A DNA stretch of 64,000 nt, from NCBI RefSeq assembly GCF_001427985.1, contig NZ_LMSA01000002.1, positions 908,544 through 972,543 on the forward strand, read 5' to 3'. This document shows, in pieces, positions 52,933-62,183 of this stretch; within the stretch, counting starts at the first letter, position 1, and each line of letters opens with the position of its first letter. The notes under the pieces are model-generated. The model did not search any database. It saw only the letters and a list, made by a program, of their open reading frames with translations, and had not been told where the DNA came from. Both the position numbers and the translations under genes were made by a program. Source of the stretch: Knoellia sp. Soil729. Its GTDB lineage: Bacteria; Actinomycetota; Actinomycetes; Actinomycetales; Dermatophilaceae.

Positions 52933-54525
52933 ATGAAGCCCTTTGACCCACGACTGCTGCAGGTCGCACCGACGGTCCGCCGTCCGGTGATCCTGCTCGG
53001 CGCCGTCGCGGCGGGGCAGGGCGCAGCAGCCATCGGTCTCGCCTTCGCCCTGGCGCGGCTCGTGACCGATGTCGTGGCACACGAGGACTGGGTGCGCTCC
53101 GCCGGCTGGGTCGTCGTCGCCTTCCTCGTCCGCGCCGGTCTGGGGATGCTCGTCGAGCGCGTCGGCGCGAGCACCGCCACCGAGGTCAGCGCGGCCCTGC
53201 GCCGCGGGCTCCTCGAGCGCTGGCTCGCCGCACCCGTCGAGGGTCGCCCGGACGCCGAGAAGGCCTCGACGCTCGCCGTGCAGGGCGCCAGTGCCGTCGA
53301 GCCGTATGCCGCCCGCTTCCTGCCCGCCCTGGTCGCCGGTGTGGTCGTTCCGGTCCTCGCCGTGTCGGCCCTGCTCGTGGTCGACCCGCTGAGCGCGGTG
53401 GTCGTCATCGCCACGCTGCCCCTGCTGCCGCTGTTCGCCGCACTCATCGGGCGCACGACCGAGGACGACACGATGCGGCGCTGGCGGGCGCTCGAGCAGC
53501 TGGCCGGACACTTCGGCGACGTGATGCGCGGCCTGCCGACCCTCGTCGCGTTCGGACGCGCCCGGCGCCAGGTCGAGGTCGTGCGCGCGGTGTCGGAGCA
53601 GGACCGGCTCGCGACGATGCGTACCCTGCGCCTGGCCTTCCTGTCGTCGGCGGCGCTGGAGCTGCTCGCCACCATCTCGGTGGCCATCGTCGCGGTGTGC
53701 GTCGGTCTGCGCCTCACTCACGGCTCCATGACCCTCCACGCCGGGCTGCTCGCGATCCTGCTTGCGCCAGAGGCGTACTGGCCGATCCGCAAGGTCGGCG
53801 CCGAGTTCCACGCAGCCGCCGACGGCGCCACCGCCATCAGCAGGCTGCTCGAGCACTCCGTCGACGGCGCGCACTCTGGGGGCACGCCGTCCGGGTCAGG
53901 GGTGCCGGCTGTCGTGGTCGAGGGCCTGGGCTATGCCTACCCCGGGTCGCAGGCGCGCGTGATCGACGACCTGTCGCTCACCGCCGGGCTCGGGCTGACC
54001 GTCGTCACCGGGGAGTCCGGGAGCGGCAAGTCGACCCTGCTCGACCTCGTCGCCGGGCTGCGCCTGCCCTGCTCGGGAACCGTGGAGGCAGGACGCGTGC
54101 ACTACGTGACGCAGCGGCCGTTCCTGCCCGACGGCACGATCACCGAGGCGCTGCGGATGGGCAACGCCCCCGAGCTCACCGCGCAGGAGCTGTGGTCAGC
54201 CCTTCGCCAGGTCGGGCTCGACGAGCTGGTTGCGCGGCTGCCCGACGGGCTCGACACCTCGCTGGGCGATGACGGCTTCGGCCTGTCCGCGGGTCAGCGC
54301 CTGCGTCTCGGGCTCGCCCGGGCCGTGCTCTCCGACGCGCCCGTCCTGCTGCTCGACGAGCCCACCGCCCACCTCGATCGCGAGGGCAGCGCCCTCGTGA
54401 CGGGCCTGCTGCGCAACCTCGCCGCCGAGCGCTGCATCGTCGCGGCCACCCACGCGAGCGAGCTCGTCGCGACCGCCGAGCAGCACGTCCACCTCGGTCG
54501 GACCCTCGCGGAGGTGACGGCATGA
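52933..54525 (+). CDS. cydD: CydD ABC transporter half (cytochrome bd assembly)
   Basis: 530 aa exporter-type ABC half-transporter. Six-helix membrane domain (20-300) then ATPase with Walker A GESGSGKST, signature LSAGQRLRLGLARA and Walker B VLLLDEPTAHLD. With CydC it exports cysteine/glutathione-type thiols needed for cytochrome bd maturation. Starts 15 bases after cydB. The start is close to an octamer copy (52923). Confidence 0.95.
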   Translation: MKPFDPRLLQVAPTVRRPVILLGAVAAGQGAAAIGLAFALARLVTDVVAHEDWVRSAGWVVVAFLVRAGLGMLVERVGASTATEVSAALRRGLLERWLAAPVEGRPDAEKASTLAVQGASAVEPYAARFLPALVAGVVVPVLAVSALLVVDPLSAVVVIATLPLLPLFAALIGRTTEDDTMRRWRALEQLAGHFGDVMRGLPTLVAFGRARRQVEVVRAVSEQDRLATMRTLRLAFLSSAALELLATISVAIVAVCVGLRLTHGSMTLHAGLLAILLAPEAYWPIRKVGAEFHAAADGATAISRLLEHSVDGAHSGGTPSGSGVPAVVVEGLGYAYPGSQARVIDDLSLTAGLGLTVVTGESGSGKSTLLDLVAGLRLPCSGTVEAGRVHYVTQRPFLPDGTITEALRMGNAPELTAQELWSALRQVGLDELVARLPDGLDTSLGDDGFGLSAGQRLRLGLARAVLSDAPVLLLDEPTAHLDREGSALVTGLLRNLAAERCIVAATHASELVATAEQHVHLGRTLAEVTA

Positions 54526-56138
54526 CGACCATCGGACCGGCGCTCGCGCGCCGGGACGGAGCGGTGGCCGGGGTGTGGGGTGGGCTGGCGCTGACCTCGG
54601 GCGTCGCCCTCACCGCGACCTCGGGCTGGCTCATCGTGCGCGCCGCCGAGCGGCCGGTGATCCTCACCCTGCTCACCGCCATCGTCGGGGTGCGGGCTTT
54701 CGGGATGGCCCGCCCCTTCTTCCGCCACCTCGAGCGGCTCCGCTCCCACGACTCGGCCCTCGCGGACCTCGCCTCCGCCCGCACCGAGGTGTATGCCGCC
54801 CTCGTGCCGCTCACCCCCGCTCGCCTCGGCCGTCGGTCACGGTCGGCGGTGCTCACCGGTGTCGTCGATGACCTCACCGACGTCGTCGAGGCGCACGTCC
54901 GCGTCCGGGTGCCGGTGCTGTCGGCTGCCGTTGCCGCCTTCTTCGCGATCGTGCTGACCGGGGCGCTCGAGCCGCGCGCCGGCCTCGTGGTCGCTGTGGA
55001 GATGGTGCTCGTGGCGCTCACTGCTCGGGTCGGCCTGGTCCGTGAGCGTGAGGCGCAGCCGCTGCTGGGTGCGGCACGCGCGGAGGTGGGCCGGGCAGCC
55101 GAGCTGGTGGCCCGGCACACACTCGAGGTCCAGGCGATCGGCGCGGCCGCAGACGTCCTCGGCCGGCTCGACCGGGCACACGCCGACCTCGCCGACGCCC
55201 TGCGACGCCAGAGCCGCGGACGGGCTCTCGTCACGGGTGGGGTGCTCGCCCTCACCGGTGCCGCCACCATCGTCATGGCCGCCGTCGCCACAGGGTCGGA
55301 CCTCTCGGCGGGGGTGACCGCCCTGCTCGTCGTCGTCCCCGCCGCCCTCGCGGACGCCGTCCTCCCGCTCGCTGACTCCGTGCGGGCCCAGGCACGTGCG
55401 GAGCAGAGCCGGTTGCGGGTCGACGCCCTGCTCGACCAGGCACCCGCGATCGCGGACGCCGGCACTGCACAGCCCCCCTCGCGCGCACCCCACCTCGTGC
55501 TCGAGGACGTCACCGCCGGGTGGAGCGCCGACCACGTCGACGTCGGGCCGGTCGACCTCGACCTCCCGCCCGGGAGGCGGGTCGGCATCGTCGGAGCCAA
55601 CGGGTCCGGCAAGTCCACCCTGCTCGCCGTGCTCGCACGCGCCCTCGACCCGCTCGCGGGCACCTACCGCGTGGGCGGGCGTGACGCCACCGAGCTGGAC
55701 ACCGAGGCGGTGCGTGACCTCGTCGCCGTGGTCGACGACGAGCCACACCTGTTCGCGAGCGACGTGCGCGCCAACCTCCTCCTGGCCCGGCCTGATGCGC
55801 AGGACGAGGACCTGCGCGGGGGGTTGCGCGTGGCCGGGCTCGGCAGCTGGTTCGACGGCCTGCCCGACGGCCTCGACACCCGGCTCGGTGCAGGAGGCCG
55901 TGGCGTCTCCGGCGGTGAGCGCGCACGGCTCGCCCTGGCCCGCGCCGTGCTCTCGCGCCGACCGGTGGTCCTCCTCGACGAGCCGGTCGCGCACCTCGAC
56001 CACGCGACCGCGACCCAGGTCATGAGTGACGTCTGGAATGCCACGTCCGGGCGTAGCGTTGTCGTCGTCAGCCACCGTCAGGAGGGGCTCGACATGGTCG
56101 ACACCATCCTCGACCTGACCCCCACCCGGAAGGACTGA
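54522..56138 (+). CDS. cydC: CydC ABC transporter half (cytochrome bd assembly)
   Basis: 538 aa. ATG overlaps the cydD stop (ATGA, 54522-54525). Membrane domain opens with GLALTSGVALTATSGWLIVRAA. ATPase has Walker A GANGSGKST, signature VSGGERARLALARA and Walker B VVLLDEPVAHLD. Heterodimer partner of CydD. Confidence 0.95.
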   Translation: MTTIGPALARRDGAVAGVWGGLALTSGVALTATSGWLIVRAAERPVILTLLTAIVGVRAFGMARPFFRHLERLRSHDSALADLASARTEVYAALVPLTPARLGRRSRSAVLTGVVDDLTDVVEAHVRVRVPVLSAAVAAFFAIVLTGALEPRAGLVVAVEMVLVALTARVGLVREREAQPLLGAARAEVGRAAELVARHTLEVQAIGAAADVLGRLDRAHADLADALRRQSRGRALVTGGVLALTGAATIVMAAVATGSDLSAGVTALLVVVPAALADAVLPLADSVRAQARAEQSRLRVDALLDQAPAIADAGTAQPPSRAPHLVLEDVTAGWSADHVDVGPVDLDLPPGRRVGIVGANGSGKSTLLAVLARALDPLAGTYRVGGRDATELDTEAVRDLVAVVDDEPHLFASDVRANLLLARPDAQDEDLRGGLRVAGLGSWFDGLPDGLDTRLGAGGRGVSGGERARLALARAVLSRRPVVLLDEPVAHLDHATATQVMSDVWNATSGRSVVVVSHRQEGLDMVDTILDLTPTRKD

Positions 56139-56143
56139 GCCGC

Positions 56144-56539
56144 ATGCCGCACACGTCCTCCGCTCCCCGCCTCGGCGACCTGGAGCGCACCCTGATGGAG
56201 CAGCTGTGGGACTCTGCCGCGCACCGTCCCGACGGTGCCAGCGTCCGCGAGGTGCTCGAGGCCCTGCCCGCCGAGCGCGGACTGGCCTACACGACGGTGA
56301 TGACCGTCCTCGACCGCCTCTCCAAGAAGGGCCTGGTCACGCGCGAGCGCGACGGGCGGGCCTGGCGCTACACCCCCGCTGGCACCCGCGAGTCCCTGAC
56401 CGCCGAGACGATGCGCGCCACCCTCGATGACGCGAGCGACCGGCGCGCCACCCTCCTGCACTTCCTCGACGGGGCCACGCCCGAGGAGCTCGACGACCTG
56501 CGCGCTGCACTGTCCGAGGTCGAGCAGCGACGCGGCTGA
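56144..56539 (+). CDS. BlaI/MecI/CopY-family repressor
   Basis: 131 aa winged-helix repressor: LGDLERTLMEQLWD (10-23), recognition helix AYTTVMTVLDRLSKKGLVTRERDG (48-71), then a dimerisation helix. It starts 5 bases after the cydC stop and is followed by an M56 peptidase, giving the classic blaI-blaR layout inside the cyd operon. It probably controls this operon. M. tuberculosis BlaI is known to regulate respiratory/ATP synthase genes. Confidence 0.9.
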   Translation: MPHTSSAPRLGDLERTLMEQLWDSAAHRPDGASVREVLEALPAERGLAYTTVMTVLDRLSKKGLVTRERDGRAWRYTPAGTRESLTAETMRATLDDASDRRATLLHFLDGATPEELDDLRAALSEVEQRRG

Positions 56540-56554
56540 GCCCGGGACGCCGCC

Positions 56555-57424
56555 GTGCTCGCCCTCCTGCTCGTACTGCTCGCGGCGGTCCTCGCCGGGG
56601 TGGCGCCACGTCTCATGGCCCGGCTCGTGAGCTTCCGCCGCGCCCCGCGCGCCGCGCTCGTGGCATGGCAGGCGGTGTCCCTGGCGGCAGTGCTCGCGGC
56701 CCTGAGCGCCGCACCCGCAGCCCTCTCCTACCTCACCGAGCTCCAGACCGGGCGGTGGGTCGTCCTGGGTCTTGCCGCGGCCGTGACCCTGCTCGTGCTC
56801 GGCCGGCTGCTCCTGTCCGGGCACCGCATCGGCACGAGACTGCGGGCCGCCCGCACCCGCCACCGCGAACTCGTCGACGTCCTGGCCACCCCGGAACCGG
56901 TGACGCAGGGCGAGAGGCGGGCGGACGGCATACGGGTTCTCGACCATGCGACGCCGACGGCGTACTGCCTGCCCGGCCGGCGGTCGCGCGTCGTGCTCAC
57001 CCAGGGCGCCCTCGCAGCGTTGCCGAGTGACCAGCTCGACGCAGTCCTGGCCCACGAGCGGGCGCACCTGCGGGGGCGGCACGACCTGCTCATCGAGTAC
57101 TTCACCGTCCTGCACCACTCCGTGCCCGGGCCGGTCCGCTCTCCGGAGGCACTGCGGGAGGTGCGCCTGCTCGTCGAGGCGCTCGCCGACCGGGCGGCGG
57201 TGCGGGCCTCGAGTCCGCTCGCCACGGCGCGCGCCCTCATGGCGCTGGCGCAGGGGCAGGCGCCACTCGCCACGCTCGGAGCGGGTGGCGACGGCACGAC
57301 GGCAGCCCGGATGCGCCTGCTGGCCGCCGACCCGATGCCACCGGTGGTGGTTGCCGGCATGTACGCGTATGCCGGTGCCGTCCTCGTCCTCCCGCTCGCC
57401 CTGCTCTGGCTCGCCTGGCGCTGA
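56555..57424 (+). CDS. M56 (BlaR1-like) membrane metallopeptidase
   Basis: 289 aa, GTG 56555. Membrane segments at about 1-25, 36-58, 66-90 and 264-289, and a cytosolic zinc peptidase motif H167-ERA-H171 in AVLAHERAHLRGRHD. It lacks the penicillin-binding sensor domain of BlaR1, so it is unlikely to sense beta-lactams. It may cleave the adjacent BlaI to relieve repression. The signal it senses is unknown. Confidence 0.88.
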   Translation: MLALLLVLLAAVLAGVAPRLMARLVSFRRAPRAALVAWQAVSLAAVLAALSAAPAALSYLTELQTGRWVVLGLAAAVTLLVLGRLLLSGHRIGTRLRAARTRHRELVDVLATPEPVTQGERRADGIRVLDHATPTAYCLPGRRSRVVLTQGALAALPSDQLDAVLAHERAHLRGRHDLLIEYFTVLHHSVPGPVRSPEALREVRLLVEALADRAAVRASSPLATARALMALAQGQAPLATLGAGGDGTTAARMRLLAADPMPPVVVAGMYAYAGAVLVLPLALLWLAWR

Positions 57425-57460
57425 TCCGGTCGGGAGCCCAGCAATGGGACAATGACGCCC

Positions 57461-58870
57461 ATGGGCTCTCTCGCTGACGTCACTCCCTCCATCGCGCTCG
57501 GCGCCCTCGACGGCCGCTACCGCGGCGCCGTGGCTCCGCTGGTCGACCACCTCTCGGAGCCCGCGCTCAACCGACAGCGGATCCACGTCGAGATCGAGTG
57601 GCTCATCCACCTCACCGACCGCCAGGTCGTGCCGGGCGTCCGTCAGCTCACCGACGACGAGAAGGCAGCGCTGCGCGCCATCGTCGACGACTTCGGGCAA
57701 GACGAGATCACCGAGATGGGCGAGACCGAGAAGGTCACGCAGCACGACGTCAAGGCGGTCGAGTACTTCCTCAAGAAGCGCCTCGCCCGCATTGCGCCCG
57801 CCGACCAGGACAAGGGCCTCGCCGAGCTCATCCACTTCTGCTGCACGAGCGAGGACATCAACAACCTCTCCTACGCCCTGATGGTGCAGGGGGCGATCGA
57901 GGACGTCTGGCTGCCCCGGGCCAACGCGCTCGTCGAGGCCCTGTCGACCATGGCGTCCGACCTGCGTGAGGTCCCGCTGCTCTCACACACCCACGGCCAG
58001 CCGGCGACGCCGTCGACGATGGGCAAGGAGCTGGCAGTGCTGGCCTGGCGCCTGCAGCGCCAGCTGCGCCGGATCGAGGACGCGGAGTTCCTCGGCAAGC
58101 TCAACGGGGCCACCGGAACCTATGGCGCACACCTGGCCGCCGTGCCCGAGGCCGACTGGGAGGACATCAGCGAAAGCTTCGTCGAGGGCCTCGGGCTCAC
58201 GTGGAACCCGCTCACCACCCAGATCGAGAGCCACGACTGGCAGGCCGAGCTCTATGCCGACGTCGCGCGCTTCAACCGCGTCCTGCACAACCTGTGCACC
58301 GACGTCTGGACCTACATCTCGCTGGGCTACTTCGCGCAGGTCCGCGGCCAGGGCACGGTCGGTTCCTCGACGATGCCGCACAAGGTCAACCCGATCCGCT
58401 TCGAGAACGCCGAGGCCAACCTCGAGGTCTCCAACGCGCTGCTCGACGTGCTGGCCTCGACCCTCGTGCAGTCGCGCCTCCAGCGCGACCTCACCGACTC
58501 GAGCATGCAGCGCAACATCGGCGTCGCCCTGGGACACTCGCTCCTCGCGCTCGACAACGCCGCCCGCGGCCTCGCCGGTCTCGACGCCGTGCCGGCCGCG
58601 ATGGAGCGCGACCTCGACGGCAACTGGGAGGTCCTCGGCGAGCCGATCCAGTCCGCGATGCGCGCCCTCGGAGCCCAGGGCGTGCCCGGCATGGAGGAGC
58701 CCTACGAGCGGCTCAAGGAGCTCACCCGCGGCCGGCGCATCGGCCAGCCCGAGCTCGTCGAGTTCGTGCGCGGACTGGGGCTGCCGGCCGAGGTCGAGGA
58801 GCGCTTGGCCGCGATGACGCCCCAGACCTACGTCGGCCTCGCGCCGGCCCTGGTCGACCACCTGGCCTGA
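57461..58870 (+). CDS. purB: Adenylosuccinate lyase
   Basis: 469 aa (ATG 57461 chosen for spacing to GGGAC; an in-frame ATG at 57452 is possible). Fumarase/aspartase superfamily signature GSSTMPHKVNPIRFENAEAN, TSEDINNLSYAL, and SHTHGQPATPSTMGKE with the catalytic His. Length and ALDGRYRGAV start fit the E. coli-type PurB. It catalyses two steps: release of fumarate from SAICAR and from adenylosuccinate. No other purine genes adjoin. Confidence 0.95.
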   Translation: MGSLADVTPSIALGALDGRYRGAVAPLVDHLSEPALNRQRIHVEIEWLIHLTDRQVVPGVRQLTDDEKAALRAIVDDFGQDEITEMGETEKVTQHDVKAVEYFLKKRLARIAPADQDKGLAELIHFCCTSEDINNLSYALMVQGAIEDVWLPRANALVEALSTMASDLREVPLLSHTHGQPATPSTMGKELAVLAWRLQRQLRRIEDAEFLGKLNGATGTYGAHLAAVPEADWEDISESFVEGLGLTWNPLTTQIESHDWQAELYADVARFNRVLHNLCTDVWTYISLGYFAQVRGQGTVGSSTMPHKVNPIRFENAEANLEVSNALLDVLASTLVQSRLQRDLTDSSMQRNIGVALGHSLLALDNAARGLAGLDAVPAAMERDLDGNWEVLGEPIQSAMRALGAQGVPGMEEPYERLKELTRGRRIGQPELVEFVRGLGLPAEVEERLAAMTPQTYVGLAPALVDHLA

Positions 58871-58901
58871 GCGGAGCGACCGCGGCACGACTTCGGCCCG
58901 C

Positions 58902-58948
58902 AAACGCAATGTTCCGCCCGGAACAGTTCCGGGCGGAACATTCCGTTT
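58902..58948. terminator. Terminator hairpin of the GTTCCGCCCGGAAC family
   Basis: 58902-58924 (core GTTCCGCCCGGAAC) pairs with 58926-58948 (core GTTCCGGGCGGAAC) around a single base, 22 of 23 pairs, with AAA/TTT ends. It lies between purB and the convergent VOC gene. Its core is identical to the hairpin at 38696-38742. Confidence 0.85.
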
Positions 58949-58989
58949 CCCGGACCAGCCGGAAAACGGGAGGTGTGCGGGGAGCCGGG

Positions 58990-59625
58990 TCAGAGGGTGA
59001 CCGGACCGCCGGGGGTCTCGAAGGTCACCGACATGAGGCCGGGCGTGCCCTTGGGCGAGACGAAGGTGAAGTCGATGCCCTCGGGGACGAAGTCGTGGTC
59101 CAGGCCCACCCACTCGCGCACGCGGTCGGGGTCACCGGCGATCTCCAGCGACTTCAGGCCGACCTGCGTCGGGCCGCCGGACGAGGGGTGCGGAACGCCG
59201 GCGTCCCACTCGACGAAGAAGGGCAGCTGCGGGTCGGACTGCAGGCCCTTGATGCCGAGCTGCTTCCAGCGCAGCTCGACGCCGTCGGGACGGTGGCGGT
59301 TGCCGGCCACCGACTGACGACCGAGCCGTCGCTCCTGCTCGGTGATGTCGTCGACGGCCAGGACCCAGCCGAGCCAGCCTCCGCCGCACTCGGAGCGGGC
59401 GCGCACGACCTGGCCGAAGGGGGCCTTGTCGGACGCGGGGTGGTCGAGCACCTCGACGACTTCGAGATAACGCTCACCGAGCAGAGGAAGGATGACGTTG
59501 CGCGTCCCGAAGCGCGGGTGCACACCCCCGTCGACGGCGGCGACGCCGAGCTGTGTGGCCAGACGTTCGGCCGTGGCTCGGGCACCGTCGTTCTCTGCGG
59601 CATAGACAACATGGTCGACTCGCAT
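58990..59625 (-). CDS. VOC/glyoxalase-like domain protein
   Basis: 211 aa. Starts MRVDHVVYAAENDGARATAERLATQLGV, continues with GTRNVILPLLGERYLEVVEVLD and GLKSLEIAGDP. These are paired beta-alpha-beta units of the vicinal oxygen chelate fold, close to the Glyoxalase_3-type group. H5 and E (in YLEVVEV) may bind metal. Reaction unknown. Start ATG 59625. Confidence 0.82.
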   Translation of the reverse strand: MRVDHVVYAAENDGARATAERLATQLGVAAVDGGVHPRFGTRNVILPLLGERYLEVVEVLDHPASDKAPFGQVVRARSECGGGWLGWVLAVDDITEQERRLGRQSVAGNRHRPDGVELRWKQLGIKGLQSDPQLPFFVEWDAGVPHPSSGGPTQVGLKSLEIAGDPDRVREWVGLDHDFVPEGIDFTFVSPKGTPGLMSVTFETPGGPVTL

Positions 59626-59701
59626 GCGCCCAATCGTGACACATCTTCAGGGGTGCTCTTGACACGGGTGCGCAGACTCGGCCGGGAGGGGTTTGCGCAG
59701 G

Positions 59702-60526
59702 TCAGGCGTTCCGCTGGCGCACGGCCTCGTAGACCACGATGGCCGCGGCCGCCGAGGCGTTGAGCGAGTTCACCTGACCGTGCATGGGAATGCGCACGCG
59801 CACGTCAGCCGAACGCAGTGCCTCGTCGGTGAGGCCGAACTTCTCGGTGCCCACGGCGATCGCGACACCGCCGGTCAGGTCGGCGTCGGTGTGCAGCGTC
59901 TCGGTGTCCGGGGTGGTCGCCACGAGGCGTATGCCGCCCTCCCGCAGCCAGTCGAGCGCCTCACCCAGCGTGGCGCTCGCCACCGGGACGGAGAACACCG
60001 TGCCCTTGGAGCCGCGCACGACGTTGGGGTTGCCCCAGTCCGTCACCGGGTCGACGGCGATGACGGCGTGGACCCCGGCCGCGTCGGCGGTGCGCAGCAT
60101 GGCGCCGAGGTTGCCCGGCTTCTCCAGCCCCTCGCACACCAGGAGCAGCGGCTGCGGCGGGAGCTCGAGCTCCGCGAGCTCCCCTCGCACCGAGGGCACG
60201 AGGGCAAGGAACCCGTCCGGGCCCTCGCGGTAGGCGACCTTCTCGAACGCCGAGCGCGACACGTGGACCGTCTCGACGCCCGAGGCGCGCACGTCGTCGA
60301 CGACCCGGAGCTGCGCCTGCGGGTCGAGCATGAGCTCGGGCGAGTAGAACAGCGTCCTCGGCCGCACTCCTGCGGCCAGCGCCAGCCCGAGCTCCTCGAA
60401 CCCCTCGACGACCGTGACCCCGGCCTCGTCGCGAGCCCGGCGCCGGCGCAGGCCGACGAGCTGCTTCAGCCGCGGGTTGGCCGGTGAGGTGATCTCGAGA
60501 TCGGGACGCGACGGCATGGGCACCAT
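59702..60526 (-). CDS. SpoU/TrmH-family RNA 2'-O-methyltransferase
   Basis: 274 aa; the ATG at 60517 is an alternative start. N-terminal substrate-binding domain (NPRLKQLVGLRRRRARDEAG) and SPOUT catalytic domain with motif 1 EGLEKPGNLGAMLRTADAAG, motif 2 AVGTEKFGL and motif 3 IPMHGQVNSLNASAAAAI, forming the trefoil SAM knot. Probably methylates a 23S rRNA or tRNA ribose. Family members such as TsnR confer thiostrepton resistance, but this one is more likely housekeeping. Confidence 0.9.
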   Translation of the reverse strand: MVPMPSRPDLEITSPANPRLKQLVGLRRRRARDEAGVTVVEGFEELGLALAAGVRPRTLFYSPELMLDPQAQLRVVDDVRASGVETVHVSRSAFEKVAYREGPDGFLALVPSVRGELAELELPPQPLLLVCEGLEKPGNLGAMLRTADAAGVHAVIAVDPVTDWGNPNVVRGSKGTVFSVPVASATLGEALDWLREGGIRLVATTPDTETLHTDADLTGGVAIAVGTEKFGLTDEALRSADVRVRIPMHGQVNSLNASAAAAIVVYEAVRQRNA

Positions 60527-60542
60527 TGTCCGTGACGTGCGG

Positions 60543-61337
60543 TCAGAGCTTGGCGTGACGGGCGCGGGCGAACGAGTAGACGCCGAAGGCCGCGATCCCG
60601 AGGGCGACGACGGTGAGCAGGTAGGGGCCGAAGGGCCGGTCCCTCAGCTCCTTGAGCGAGGCGTCGAGTCCACCCGCCTTGGACGCGTTGTCCGACAACG
60701 CCGCACCGACGAAGAGCAGCCCGGCGATGGCGAGCGCGACGCCCTTGGCGATGAAGCCGGCCCGACCCGAGGTCACCACCCAGGTGCCCGGATTACCGCC
60801 CAGGTCGTCGACGAAGTGCTTGGTCCAGCCGTTCCACACGTGGTAGCCCGCCACGGCGATGATCGCGAGCCCGACGATGCCGACGAGCACGCGTCCACCG
60901 GGGTTGGACATGAGCGTGCCCGTCAAGGAGTCCGTCTTCTGCTCGTCGCTGCCACCCGCCCCGCGCACCACCTTGAACGCCGACCAGGCGAAGACGAGAT
61001 AGAGCACGGCCATCCCGGCGGCCTTGAGGCGGTCGAGCACCTCGCCGCCCTGCCCTCCGACCACCGCCTGGCTGAGGTGCCACAGGGCGAGCATGAGGAA
61101 CCCGGCGATGGCCAGCCACAACAGGAACGGACCGGTGGTACCACCGGCGACCGCCTCGAGCGCGCCGGACTTGTCCGCACTGCTGGACCCCCCGCCGAGG
61201 CCCCAGGCGATCTTGAGTGCGATCCATCCGATGAGGAGGTGGATGAGCCCGCTCATTGCGTAGCCCAGCCGGGCCCCCTTCTCGACGACGTCACTGTTGC
61301 CGATGTGCTGGGCGCCCTTGCGCGCGGAGTTGGTCAC
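60543..61337 (-). CDS. DUF1206 membrane protein
   Basis: 264 aa, GTG 61337 overlapping the HAD gene stop (GTGA, 61334-61337). Six transmembrane helices arranged as three tandem DUF1206 units. Each starts with a basic residue-aromatic stretch such as GARLGYAMSGLIHLLIGW, AAGMAVLYLVFAWSAFKVV and GRAGFIAKGVALAIAGL. Function unknown. Confidence 0.85.
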   Translation of the reverse strand: MTNSARKGAQHIGNSDVVEKGARLGYAMSGLIHLLIGWIALKIAWGLGGGSSSADKSGALEAVAGGTTGPFLLWLAIAGFLMLALWHLSQAVVGGQGGEVLDRLKAAGMAVLYLVFAWSAFKVVRGAGGSDEQKTDSLTGTLMSNPGGRVLVGIVGLAIIAVAGYHVWNGWTKHFVDDLGGNPGTWVVTSGRAGFIAKGVALAIAGLLFVGAALSDNASKAGGLDASLKELRDRPFGPYLLTVVALGIAAFGVYSFARARHAKL

Positions 61338-62131
61338 AGAAGTGATTGGAGCACAGGCACGAGCCCGTCGTCGTCGACATCGAGGGTCGTCTCGTCGGCC
61401 GCTGCCTTGACCTCGTCCGGCGCGTTGCCCATCGCGACCCCGCGCGCGGCCCAACGGAGCATCTCGAGGTCGTTGCGCTGGTCGCCGACCGCGACCGTGT
61501 TGGCCGGTTCGACGCCGAGGTGGCGACGGACCAGCTCCAGCGCCGAGCCCTTGCTCACGCCTTCGGGGTTGATGTCGAGCCAGGCGGTGAAGCCGACGGC
61601 GTAGTTGACGCCGTGCAGTCCGATGCGCTCGGTGAGCTCGGTGAAGTCCTCGCTCGTCCCACCCGGCGAGCGGAAGGTGACACGGGTGACCGGGTCGGCG
61701 AGGAGCTCCTCCCACGGGACGACGGTGATCTGCCCCTCGAGCTCGCCCTCGGGGAACGGCGCGCTCACCTTGAACCCCACGCCGAGCTCCTCGACGGCCA
61801 CGACGGCGTCGGGCCACTCGCCGCGCAGCAGCTCCAGCGCGGGCCGCGGGTCGAAGGTCACGGCGTCGATGACCTCGTAGCCGTCCTTGGCGCTCGGGTC
61901 GAGACGCAGGGTGACCGCGCCGTTGGAGCACACGGCATACCCGGTCGTGATCCCGAGCTTCGCGAGGATCGGCAGGGTCGCGAGGATCGCGCGCCCGGTC
62001 GCGATGGTCACGTGGTGCCCGGCCTCGGCCACGGCCTGCACGGCGTCGAGCACCGGCGCCGACATCTCGCCGGCGTGGTTGATCGTCGTCCCGTCGACGT
62101 CGAGGGCAACGAGGTGGGGGGTGGTGGTCAT
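61334..62131 (-). CDS. HAD-family Cof-type phosphatase
   Basis: 265 aa from the ATG at 62131. HAD motif I DVDGT (10-14), motif II in TIATGRA, motif III Lys in GVSKGSAL, and motif IV GDQRNDLEML. The large C2B cap identifies the Cof/YbiV group acting on sugar phosphates, pyridoxal phosphate or nucleotides. Precedes and is coupled to the DUF1206 gene. Confidence 0.9.
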   Translation of the reverse strand: MTTTPHLVALDVDGTTINHAGEMSAPVLDAVQAVAEAGHHVTIATGRAILATLPILAKLGITTGYAVCSNGAVTLRLDPSAKDGYEVIDAVTFDPRPALELLRGEWPDAVVAVEELGVGFKVSAPFPEGELEGQITVVPWEELLADPVTRVTFRSPGGTSEDFTELTERIGLHGVNYAVGFTAWLDINPEGVSKGSALELVRRHLGVEPANTVAVGDQRNDLEMLRWAARGVAMGNAPDEVKAAADETTLDVDDDGLVPVLQSLL

Positions 62132-62183
62132 GCGGCCAAACCTATCCATCCTCACTGCCGGACCCGTCACCAGACGGATTCGA

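Noticed and set aside
56144-57424. BlaI-BlaR pair as a beta-lactam resistance system
   Set aside because: The M56 protein lacks a penicillin-binding sensor domain and no beta-lactamase or PBP gene is nearby. The operon context is cytochrome bd.
59702-60526. SpoU methyltransferase as an antibiotic self-resistance gene
   Set aside because: No thiopeptide or ribosome-targeting biosynthetic cluster is adjacent, and the family is mostly housekeeping.
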